From assembly GCA_008477525.1 (NCBI GenBank), contig SPDT01000006.1, positions 2,817,501 through 2,881,500 of the forward strand: a DNA stretch of 64,000 nt. The letters run 5' to 3'. Positions within the stretch are counted from its first letter, which is position 1. Every line of letters starts with the position of its first letter. Under the pieces are notes generated by a model. It saw only the letters and a program-made list of their open reading frames with translations. It ran no database searches and was not told the DNA's origin. This DNA is from Hypomyces perniciosus. Taxonomy: Eukaryota > Ascomycota > Sordariomycetes > Hypocreales > Hypocreaceae. The position numbers and the translations under genes were made by a program. Of this stretch, positions 54,541 to 64,000 are shown in pieces.

Positions 54541-55016
54541 GACATCGAAGAACAGGGTAAAGAAATGAAATCAAGACCAAGAGGAAAAGATGGTGGTTTT
54601 AGTCTATTATACAGGGGACAAGAACCATGTTCACAAATATGGATGGATGCATGATACCCTGGGTCATGGCATTTTTTTAGTCTACCCCCGGCGCTGAGAC
54701 CGAATCTTTGGTCAACAATGAGGGAGGGGGCGTCCTATCTGCATCTAAGAGCACATCTCACGTTTGAAAGAAGACATGAAATAACTGGGTGGGGTTAACT
54801 ACTAGCATTATGGTTGTTTAAGCTACAAATTAAAACAGATGCAGGTCATGCCATCCTAGATCGCATCTTCAAGATATATGAGTGGGTACGGAGTATACAA
54901 ACGACAGATGTGCGAATACAAGTGAGTGTAGGTGGCCGGGCGGTCTATAACAAAGGAAAAAGAAAAGCAAGAGTGTAAAATCCTCCTCCCAGGCATGTTC
55001 CTCGAGGTAATCAAGT
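54541..55016. other. gap between convergent genes
   Basis: 476 bp with one TACGGAGTA motif near 54887. No gene is visible. Confidence 0.5.
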
Positions 55017-56288
55017 CTACCCGATGACGATATTGTGGAAAACGCCCAAGGCATCGGGGCCCATGTCTTTCTGCAATGTGTCTGGCGATTGTGCTTCCCA
55101 GAGGCCCTCGCTGGTGAGCGCAACCTCCTCTCCCAGGCCAAGATCCAATATCTCTGTTGGCTTAGGGGACTTGCGGCTGGGGAACGCCCTTTTTTCTTTC
55201 CCCTCTGCCTGATCTAGCATCCTCTGCACCTCGTTCAGGCTGTACACCCTACATCGGGAGCGTTTCCCCCTGGTGACCATTTGTTGTTGATCTTTGGTGT
55301 ATGCCGTATTCAGCCATGCCCGCGCGCCGAGAGCCAGGGCTGTTTCTTGCCCAACTGGGGCGCCGGCACCAGCATTGGCGACGAGCCACCAAGAAGTGAG
55401 CTCGGCGTTGAAAGGATGCAGGAGAGCAGTCAGTGGGAGAGCAGCCTCGGACACAAGATGAGAGGTGGCGTAGGGTTCTAGGCTGCTATATGATGTTCCG
55501 TGAGGCGAGAAGATGACTGAAAGCGTCCGGTCGTAGGTGTGAGACGGTAGCGAGGCTGCTAACCGGACTGAGCCGAGTGGCTGTGATAGTGGCGAATCAG
55601 GCGGCGTGGGTGGAACTATTCTGGCAGTGAAGGGCCTGGTGGCCGAGTCTGTGATGTAAGGTGGAAGCTGAGGAGGCGTGGAGGAGATTGTAGATGTTGG
55701 CGTCGTGGGAGGTGTTGGAACAGGCCGGCGGAAGATGGACGGTCGTGAAGGAGGAGGGCGATATGTAATGCCAATGGCTGAGTTGACGCCTTTCACATCT
55801 TTCTTCTGGGGTATTAGAGAGATGGTGACTTCGCCCTCATCGCCGCCGAAATAACACGGAGACACTGCTAAACGAGTGGCCGCATCTATGCCCTTATGGC
55901 GGGAGTCCTCCCATAGAGGGAGGGTTTGAACGATACCGTCATCGAAGTACTTCCAGTTCCGTATCGTCTTGGCTGCCGAAGCCTCGGCCAAGATAAGCAT
56001 CCTCGTGCCGCCAGGTGCGAACTGTCGTAGTGTAGCTTCATTGAGGTGGCTGCTTCTGTTTTGTGTGATGATGGTGAGATCTGGTTCGGGCATGTCTCGA
56101 AGTGACGACATGCATGCTTGTTGACCGTTCAGAGTTGATGAGGACTCGGAGTGAACGATGTCGTTGGATGGCTCATTTGGCACCGGGTCAAGGAGGATTC
56201 GAAAGGGTGACCATACATTGCCTCCCAAAGGCTCAAAGGTGACTAAGAAGGAAAAACTCGAGTTCAGTCGTTTGATAGTCAACGCCAT
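55017..56288 (-). CDS. metallo-beta-lactamase-like fungal protein
   Basis: Intronless 423 aa from the ATG at 56288 (the frame is open upstream only via TTG). The start M-A-L-T-I-K-R-L-N-S-S-F-S-F, L-L-D-P near residue 33, P-D-L-T-I-I-T-Q-N-R-S-S-H-L-N-E-A-T-L-R-Q, the R-M-L-I-L-A-E-A-S-A-A-K-T-I-R-N-W strand and I-G-I-T-Y-R-P-P match a fungal branch of the beta-lactamase fold. The usual H-x-H-x-D-H zinc motif is not intact (S-S-H only), so hydrolase activity is doubtful. A proline/serine-rich insert (about 180-240) breaks the fold. The C-terminal third (L-L-H-P-F-N-A-E-L-T-S-W-W-L-V) is conserved in the family. Role unknown. Confidence 0.82.
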   Translation of the reverse strand: MALTIKRLNSSFSFLVTFEPLGGNVWSPFRILLDPVPNEPSNDIVHSESSSTLNGQQACMSSLRDMPEPDLTIITQNRSSHLNEATLRQFAPGGTRMLILAEASAAKTIRNWKYFDDGIVQTLPLWEDSRHKGIDAATRLAVSPCYFGGDEGEVTISLIPQKKDVKGVNSAIGITYRPPPSRPSIFRRPVPTPPTTPTSTISSTPPQLPPYITDSATRPFTARIVPPTPPDSPLSQPLGSVRLAASLPSHTYDRTLSVIFSPHGTSYSSLEPYATSHLVSEAALPLTALLHPFNAELTSWWLVANAGAGAPVGQETALALGARAWLNTAYTKDQQQMVTRGKRSRCRVYSLNEVQRMLDQAEGKEKRAFPSRKSPKPTEILDLGLGEEVALTSEGLWEAQSPDTLQKDMGPDALGVFHNIVIG

Positions 56289-59200
56289 GATCAAGGCTTC
56301 AAGCAAAGATGGAGGTTGCCTGTGGTACCCAAAATGGCGATAACACGGGCAACAGGTTTCGGGTTACACAAAACGGAGGCGAACATATTTCTATCTGGAC
56401 CACAGATTGTTCAAGTGTCACAGCATAGCAACCACGGATCACAGAAGAGGAATTAGTGATCAAGACAATATGGAGGATTCCAATGCAAAATTGGTGTTCC
56501 CAGCAACCATTTTCGTACCAAGACGGCGGATGAGACCAAATTTCACCACAGGTCGCAGATCTAGTCTGAATGTATCACATTTCACGTGTTGAAGGGATGA
56601 GATTGGCAGACAACGCGGAGGTTGACGACCCTGAAGTTGTCAAGTCGAGGGTATATGTTTCACTCAAGGGCGAAATGTCCATTCCTCAGGTCAGACCGGA
56701 GACAATTGTGAAAGCGAGTGCCATTGTTGGATTAGTGGAAAGACATCTTTCATGCCAGTCAAACAGACCATGGCGACGATCATTGCCATATCATTGCCAT
56801 CCACGGAACATTCTTAAGTAAGGACCGGACGAGACAGAGGTCATTCGGCCGTCATCTCGGACCAGTCATCTATATAACACCCCTAGAGATTATCAGTACA
56901 GGCATTCTGCACTATCATCGAGAAGGGATAGAGCGGTCAGCTCGACCAGCTCCCATGATGAATGTCACTAGTCTGAGCGGATAACGACGATGTGCTAGAT
57001 TGGGTGTTATTGTTGACAGTGAGGGAGGCTAAGGTTGTTGCTGATATGGCCAACAGGCTCAGCGACTCGTCAGTCGGCGAAGACGGTTTCCAAGGGATTC
57101 TATCGCACTCTGTACTCCGTACTGACAAACCTGATGGGTGGGCAAGTGGGATACATGTCAAGATCACACGGGGATCGTCGTGCTAAGAAGCTATGGGGGT
57201 TCGGCGAACCATAGCTGAGGAGGGAAACGCTCGCCTGTGCCAGAGCGCCACAGTCTGGTTGGTTATGATTCGTGCGGGTCGACGGCGTGGCCACCATAGC
57301 TGGTTCTATGTATAATCCATTCGATAGATACGAGTCTGACAAGTCATGAATGAAGACAAAAGGGGCAACATGTTAATAAACTTGTCTGGGGTCGGAGGCG
57401 TCTTGCTTTGGAGGAAGCTGAGGTAAGATTTAGGGGTCTTCTTGGTACGGAGTATAGAGTATAGAGTACAGAGTACAGAGTACTACGTGAGGTGTCAACT
57501 CAAGTCACATTCGACATGTGCTGCAGGTGCAGACTAGGGAGCATGACTGCCCCAATTGGTGCTGGAACTGCGCGGGGTCACCGCCTTTGATAAAGCGGGC
57601 ATTATCGCATTATCGCATTATCGCGCTCCGTGAAGATGGAACACGCCTGGAGTTACTGGAATTTTGTTCCACTTCTAGGGTTGTCGCATCAGTGGGTTTT
57701 ACAGCCTCAATCCAATCTTGGTAACACCTGAGAATTTTTCCAGACGTCTCTTTCCCAATCAGCTAGGACCAACATGCCGCAACAATCGCAGAAGAGATCC
57801 CGTTTTATACGGAGGGATTAGGGCCCCATCAAAGCGGGTGACAAAAAAGAGGGACCACAAAAGATGTACATCTCATCAGACAGTTAACTGACAGGGTATT
57901 GGGAGTTTTTACTGTTATATTTTATTACATTAATAGGAGTTATTTATCGTAACAATAGTAATTTAATACAATGAGAGTAATCTATTGCAATCAGGGCAAC
58001 CGGAGTTACTAGCTAATAATACAGTACGGAGTACTTCGTAGTTAGTAGTACTTATATGTTATGGTCCCTCTTTTTTCGTCACCCACTTGCCCATCTGCCA
58101 TTCAATCCACCCCGTTCCAAGTTCGGCTGCACGTCAGTTTCATGGTGTGCAGAAGCTCACCCCCTGGCACATCAGTGATGTCAGTGGTTACTCTTTTGGC
58201 GGATGACCGCGCATAGCGTTACCAGGGATAGTACGAAGACCCTGCACAGGCGTCAATGAGGATCCAGTGATTGCTAGCATTTTGCTAGGAAAGAACTCGC
58301 AGACCACCATCGGCCGTTGACTCGTCGCATCCTCCGTACACACCGACACATCAACTGATTCAAGACCTGTGAAATCCGTCTGATAGTACTCCGTAGTACC
58401 AGAGTTGAAGCTAATAGTCCGACTCGTGCGGGAAACCCAAGGAGCTGGCTCGATCCCATGTGATAGTGTTGCCGCCGCTGACAAGCGCAGCTGTGGGAGA
58501 AGCCGGAAAGGGAAAATGGCTTGACTGACGCTATGGATCCACCGATGGCAGGAATCAGACCCAAAGCGGAATCGATTTTGCCCGAAAATCTGTGTTTTAT
58601 CCAGGGTTACTTACAGTGTCTGTACTGTGCGAGGTACAGACGTGAGTTCCGGACCGAGGGGCGATGGTTTGTTTTACCGTTTCTTATCGCCATCTCCTGC
58701 CAGAGTAGGAAAGAACCTAAGCTCCTAGTACTAGTATAACATTCATTACTACTATCCCAGCATCATTGCTCGCATGGGCGGAAATTCCAGCCATGCAGAC
58801 GCAAACCTACAAGGCATGTACTTCGTATATACAAAAGTTCGTGAAAATCCATTCGTCCTCAAGCACAAAGCTTCAGTGGATTGATTAGCTTGGCGAGAAG
58901 CTTCGCCACTGGCCGCCACCATACCTTCCTCCCTACGAGTACCGCTGACAACAGAGTTTTGATGACGGAGGAGCTCCAGCAAGTTGATAAAGCTCCCCTG
59001 GTCGGCTAAAAGCACACACGATTACGGAGTACGGAGTACGGAGCCCCCCCCCCAGTGGCTGGCTACTGGCTACTGGCTACTGGCCGATGCTCAGCTCGGA
59101 CCTCAGCCATCAACTCGATGCGATCAACTTATGTAACACTCGACTCGTTGGCCACCCGCGCAACCAGCAGTGAGTGTGAATGCAATGGCAGGCATTGCGT

Positions 59201-60597
59201 TGCGTCTTGCAATGTCGCCCCGCCAATCCTGAGTCATTGCGCTCCCACCGTTGGAGACGCCGTGATTTGCTACAAGCTGTCCGCGCTTGTAAGCGTAGTG
59301 CTCGTGTTGGCGGCTGTCTCCTCTCACTGTCTTCTCTCTGTCTCTCTCTCTCTCCCTCTCCGTCGCCTCTGCTAAAACGGTACTCCGTATGTACTAGTCG
59401 TTCGAGCCAGACTGGTTGTATACAGTACATGCAAGAAAGACGGCGGGGTCTAGCCTCTCTCTGCTGGATGCAGATGCAGCGAGAAAACGACATGGAAGCT
59501 CCTGGCGGGGGCGCTCTGTGCTTCCAACAGAGGGCCAGAGCTTAACCCAAAGCTCCCCATTGGCTCGCTGCCACCCTTGTGCCAGTTTGAAGCAAAACCA
59601 CCAGTAGATCACACGGGACCTTCTCTTGCGCTCTCTGCCCAGCCAGAAGCCAGAAGCGCTGCGCTGCGTTGCCCACACACATTCCTCGTTTCCCACACAC
59701 TCCCTCTCCCCCCAAAACCTCTCGTAACAGCTTCCTCCATACGTATCTACTACCAGGTATACTATACCCATTGTAGCGGCACTTTGTACCTTTTTTTTTT
59801 TTTTTTTTTTCCCTTGCCCACGCAGACTCGCCCTGGCCCGGTTCATGGATCAGCCATGCAACGAGTCCCGTGAGCAGAGCCGAATCCATCAATCGAGCCT
59901 TGGAGGCTGGCCGCCACCATTGTAACAGCTCCGCCGCCAGAGCTTCTCGACTGGCCGTCGCTTCTGCTACTGTAAACTGATCTCCGCTGTTGCGACTGAT
60001 CCTCTCTCCATTTCTCTCTTTTTCAATCTCTCACACAGATTGGCGCTGCTCCGTCTCAAGAGGCAGCATAGGCAGCATATGAGCTTTCCACTCAGAAAGC
60101 TCGCAGTAACCGGACTCACTCATACTTGCCATTCATCCTTCTCGGGCTCTTATCCTCCCTTCCCTTGCTTCCTCCGCAAGGACGCCTCGCACACATAACC
60201 TTTCGTCTTACTTTGACGATTTTATTTTAAAATTCAAATACCTTACTTAGCTTTCCCACAGCTCAGCCTGCCTACCTTATACCCCCCGAAAACAGCATCT
60301 TGTAGCCCGCGCGTTTTCACATCGGAATAAGATTCTTCGTCCTCGACTTTATTTTGCTGCTCTTGCTCCCTCCTACTATTTGCTCATCTTCGCATACGTT
60401 ATCGGCGAGAGAAGCTGGCGCTTGGCGGCGAATCGAGCCTCGACCTATCGCGCTCGCTGTCGCCGCCCTCGAATGCAGGAGCTCCATCTATCCAGCTTCA
60501 ACCGACCCAATTGAGCAGCTTGCATAGCTTTTCTGTTTTCGACGACATTTCCATTTCCATTCAGCGCTACAGAGCCTCTGTGCATGGTGGGGTCAAG
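56289..60597. other. gene-free region of about 4.3 kb
   Basis: It contains a 249-bp MITE-like element at 57836-58084, an (ATTATCGC)n run at 57599-57624, a (GGCTACT)n run near 59055-59093, a 20-nt poly-T at 59791-59810, and TACTCCGTA-type copies near 57110, 57449, 58388, 59023 and 59382. From about 59950 the plus strand is C/T-rich and forms a long leader for the gene at 60598. Open frames here lack family signal. Confidence 0.55.
57836..58084. mobile_element. MITE-like element with terminal inverted repeats
   Basis: 249 bp, AT-rich inside. The left end reads GGGTGAC, an A run, then GAGGGACCA; the complement of the right end reads the same with one extra base (GGGTGACG, A run, GAGGGACCA): about 22 matching positions. 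No coding capacity. A TACGGAGTACTTCGTA motif lies inside. A clear target duplication is not visible, so the superfamily is open. Confidence 0.7.
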
Positions 60598-62382
60598 ATG
60601 CCGCCCCGTTCGTCCTTGACCTCGTCCTTTTCCATCACAGACTCTAACAATGAGGTTGTCTGTCCGCTGCGAAATCAAGATGGATCGAGCTGTCGCAAGC
60701 GATGCATTGGTGTGAGTATTGCTCCAGATACACGATTCGTCTCCTTGCTCTTGGTGCTGCACGTTTTTGCCCTTTGCGCCACCATCACCACCACCAGAGC
60801 TGCGCTATGCACCCCTCCAATCCCCTCCAATCCCCTCCCGTGGAGCTCCAACTTACCCCAACCTACCGTTGCGCTGGTATCTAACTTGCATACGCACCTC
60901 CAGGAGAAGAGATATCGCTCCATGCAGGAGCATATCCGTCGAGCGCATCCCGAGCATTACATCTCCAAGCTTCCTGCGACCGAAGAGAGCTTCCTCCTCA
61001 TGATTAATACTCCTCCACAAGATCGTCGCCACACTGAGCAAGGCACACCGAGTGCCGCTCAAAGTTCGTCCATCCCCCTTCTTCTCCACCGAGCCTAATT
61101 ACCGCCGTTTTCTGCTTCTCCAACGATAACTAACAGCTTGCGAAGACTTCCACGATCGCCACTCCTTCTATCGCGACGAATCGAGCAACCCAGGCACACC
61201 ACGGCATGGAGACGACCGCCCTTTGCCTGGCGCCAGCTCACTGCTAGGAGTTGCCGGTGCAGCCGCCGTGCTAGCTGAGCTTCATGGCATCAAATCTCCG
61301 GCTGAGAGGGAGACGGAGATGGATGGTGTAAGTCAAGGAACCCCCCCAAATACCCCGCGGCCTATCGATAGCCATCTATCTATCTATTGATAAAGAAGAA
61401 CCCCGCGATCTCTACGATACGCGCTGACACCGTATCGCTTGTCCTTTCTAGGGGTATTATTCAGATATGGATGGCCGTCGTCTACCTAGAAAGTCCATCG
61501 AGTTGCCGCCTCTCCAGGAGGTCACTAGCGATCTGTATTCGTCTAATAGGCCAAGAGAAATTCTACCTTCGCTTATGGCAGCCTCGCCACCCGGGCGATC
61601 CTCAACCCTTCCCCCACTTCAACGACCATTGGGCCCGAATCGCCCGCGAAAGCAGTCGGTGACGAAACGAGGACGAGAAGTCCATCACAAAAAGAAGACA
61701 TCCCGTGGCTCGGCCGCTGACTGGCTACGACGCATTCAGAACGACGAAAGACTGAGACCAGGTAACAGTGACCGGAAGGCCCTTTCTGCTGAACCCTCTG
61801 CAGACTATGGAAAACGTTGGGAAGACCTAATTGATGCCGCGGATCAAGCAGCATCAGCAGCCGGGGACGTAGACGAAGATCGTACTCCAGTAAGTAGCCT
61901 AAACACCACAGTTGCACAGATTGAATGGCATTGCTTACTGGTGGGTTTTGTAGATGCCTCAATCGCCGGTTTCTATTCATCGAGCATCGTTACCTCCTTT
62001 CAATCACCATCATTTCCAGCCTCCCACTACATATCAAGCGTCTCCTTTACAACAGGCTCTCACGCCGCCATCTAATAACCAAGACGCGATTGAGCCTTTC
62101 CCATCAGTTGAAAGCGGCGAAAGCGGAGAGAACTTCCACATGGGCTCCCGTGGACTGTCCGACTCATCGCCAACTTATGCATCACAAAACATCCAAATCT
62201 ATTGTGCCGCCTGCCAGGGCGTATCCCTTCTCAGGAACTCATATGCATGTACCGAATGCATTTGTGGGCTCTGCTCAACTTGTGTTGAGGTCCTCATGTC
62301 CGAGCATGGAGCTCGAAGGAAGTGTCCCCGCTGTGCCACCATCGGCGGCCGGTTCAAGCCTTTCCAGCTCGATATAAGATGA
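60598..62382 (+). CDS. zinc-finger protein with N-terminal C2H2-like and C-terminal RING-like domains
   Basis: 443 aa in five exons: 60598-60711, 60904-61063, 61137-61327, 61452-61889 and 61954-62382; introns 192, 73, 124 and 64 nt. The N-terminus has V-V-C-P-L, S-S-C-R-K-R-C and M-Q-E-H-I-R-R-A-H-P-E-H-Y, a C2H2-like finger split by intron 1. The middle is disordered and basic (K-R-G-R-E-V-H-H-K-K-K) with W-L-R-R-I-Q and a helix W-E-D-L-I-D-A-A-D-Q-A. The C-terminus has eight cysteines as four C-x-x-C pairs (C-A-A-C, C-T-E-C, C-S-T-C, C-P-R-C), a RING-like fold. It is a conserved fungal type; a ubiquitin ligase or transcription role is possible, not shown. Confidence 0.85.
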
Positions 62383-62988
62383 AGGCTCCTCTTAGAGGAC
62401 TCACATTGTGTTTTTTCCTTTTTCTTCTCAACGTTCCTTTGTGGCGCCAGCTTAAATGCGGCAATCAGCAAACATCAATATTCGGCGCATCGGGAAGCAT
62501 GATATACAGGCACAATTTTCCTTCGCATCGGGGCAATAGACTCCGCGACAAACCTCTGGAGGCAATTTCCAGTTCGGTCCTTTCCTTGTCCTTTCGGTTT
62601 CTTTCTATATGGGGATCGGGTTATCAAGGCGTTAGTTTCGTTTGGGTAAATGGGTTATGAGGGCTATGGGTGGCGTATTGTCGGACATTTTCATGAATGC
62701 CACCGACCCCAACTTGTCAGGCTTCGGTTATGACTGGCACGAACAATCAATCATTATAGGCAGGATCACTATAGGTAGGATAGTCAATGAATGCTCAAGT
62801 CGTATTTATACATCCGAGAAGTCCGAAAAGGTCATGTTGTGCTCAGTCCAGTGTTGGTGAATTAATCAAGTCGTTTCTATAATCGTTATACAACGCCGAC
62901 GCCCAAATCCAAACCCTTCGTTTATACACCAAATTACCTTTCGGCGTTGCATCACCCCCAGCCAAATTTCCGGAATGATTGCACGTTA
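62383..62988. other. gap between convergent genes
   Basis: 606 bp, 3' regions of the zinc-finger gene and the Tls1 gene. No coding signal. Confidence 0.5.
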
Positions 62989-64000
62989 TTACTTTCCCTT
63001 CTTATCCTTCTCCTGCTGCAACAGGATATCCCTAACGGCAGCCCTCACGTTGCGACTACCGCCCAGCTTGGGGCCTTTGAGCACGTCGCCCGTCTGCTGC
63101 CGCTGCTGTTGTTGCTGTACAGGGCGCTTCTTCTTGCGCCGGAGTGCTTGCTCATCCAGATACTGCTGGCGGAACTGCTCCGCGAGCCGGTCATCCGCGG
63201 AGGGGTCGCCACCAGGGGCGGAGGCGGTGGGTGTTTCGGAGGAGGATGGGACGTCGTACACGTCGACTGTGATTGAGGCGCGTGGGTTAGCAGCTTAGAA
63301 TTAGCTTGGGAAGGGGACAGGGCGTCTCACGTCGGTTTTCATGGAGGAATTGCTCGACTAGGTTGTCTCGCGCAATGTCATCGCTATTGCGACGATTGCG
63401 ATGGCGGCGCGGAGGCTTGTTTGACTTTTCCATGCGGCGGCGCTTGTTCTCGTGGTTTTTGTCAAGGATGTCGGATGGGATATCGACTTCGACGAGTTTG
63501 CCTTGCTTTGTGGGCTGATCGCGCAATGAATCCTTTCCTGATGGGCCTGGCGTAGCAGCAGCAGCAGTGGTGCTGTTGGTGTCTGTCGCATCCGCAGGGG
63601 GGTTTGTGGAAGTGCCTGATGGGCCATTGCGACTAGCCAGGCGGGATTCTATGTATGCATTCCTTGAATGATTAGTCGAAGCTCCAAGGCGCAACGGCGC
63701 GCAGGGTGAGCTGGAGGGTGCCGGGGGACGTACATGTGCCTATCGTCGACGTGGGTGAGAAGCCCAGTCTGGTGCATGAAGCGACTCGTGATGCCGCCCA
63801 CGACGCCATCTCTCTCCGGCCCTGCTGCCACCGCCCCATCTGCCTCCCGCAGGATCAGAGCCTGGTGTTGCTCTCCGTCGTCGTTGTCGCCTGAGCGGCC
63901 TTCGGAGCGGAAGCCGAAACCCACGCCTCGAAACCGACCTGCCCGGCGGGAATTGCGCAAGCGTAGCGCGGCTGCTACAGCATTATCAGCGTCGCTGGTC
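62989..64000 (-). CDS. tls1: Tls1/HCA59 (C9orf78-like) splicing-associated protein, 5' end cut by window
   Basis: Partial: the gene enters from beyond 64000. Exons in the window: 64000-63734, 63662-63331 and 63266-62989; introns 71 nt (GTACGT...CAAG) and 64 nt (GTGAGA...ACAG). The joined protein has R-R-A-G-R-F-R-G-V-G-F, S-R-F-M-H-Q-T-G, D-D-R-H-M-N-A-Y-I-E-S-R-L, then R-R-N-S-D-D-I-A-R-D-N-L-V-E-Q-F and H-E-N-R-L-D-V-Y-D, and D-D-R-L-A-E-Q-F-R-Q-Q-Y: the HCA59 family pattern. In fission yeast Tls1 helps splice shelterin and other pre-mRNAs in the nucleus. A Q-rich stretch lies near the C-terminus. Confidence 0.9.

Noticed and set aside
59577..59873. Plus-strand frame across the poly-T tract
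   Set aside because: Low-complexity translation with a phenylalanine run and no family signal.
1..64000. tRNA, rRNA or other structured RNA genes
   Set aside because: Looking for B-box-like GGTTCGANTCC with a matching acceptor stem gave no candidate I could support by eye.

Overview
The window is nuclear DNA of a filamentous ascomycete, most likely a sordariomycete of the order Hypocreales. The evidence is many short GT-AG introns (about 49-192 nt) with CTAAC-like branch sites, compact conserved fungal genes, long pyrimidine-rich leaders, and fungal families (Tma17, Hst3/4-type sirtuin, Rad60/Esc2, LSm6, mitochondrial rhomboid, Tls1, penta-EF-hand protein). The genus is not certain.

Layout. 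1-13.3 kb holds housekeeping and conserved fungal genes: a lysine-rich membrane protein, a conserved fungal protein, Tma17 and the mitochondrial rhomboid Pcp1 (divergent), and an Hst3/4 sirtuin. 13.7-18.1 kb has three minus-strand metabolic genes (FAD-linked oxidase, DUF899 protein, alpha/beta hydrolase). 18.7-24.7 kb has a secreted NucA/NucB-type protein, Rad60/Esc2 and LSm6 (divergent), a SAM methyltransferase and a conserved membrane protein. After about 3 kb without genes, 27.8-33.7 kb has a conserved five-part fungal protein, a PLP enzyme, a membrane polysaccharide deacetylase and a class I terpene synthase.

34-46 kb is an accessory island that is AT-rich in its middle. It holds broken genes (an adenylation-domain relic, a branched-chain 2-oxoacid dehydrogenase E1-beta relic, a split subtilase, a frameshifted secreted protein), two candidate small secreted cysteine-containing proteins, a partial inverted duplication, and a hAT transposon with an uninterrupted 779-aa transposase. 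46-49.8 kb has no gene. 49.8-64 kb returns to conserved genes: a glycine-rich RRM protein, a ChaC-type gamma-glutamylcyclotransferase that needs a 5-nt microexon, a penta-EF-hand protein, a metallo-beta-lactamase-like protein, a RING-like zinc-finger protein, and a Tls1 homologue cut by the window end.

Gene models were spliced by hand. Joins were accepted only where both splice sites, frame and family similarity agreed, and several starts were moved to the first good ATG. A short motif (TACTCCGTA, TACGAAGTA and complements) recurs at more than 20 places, always outside the coding exons.
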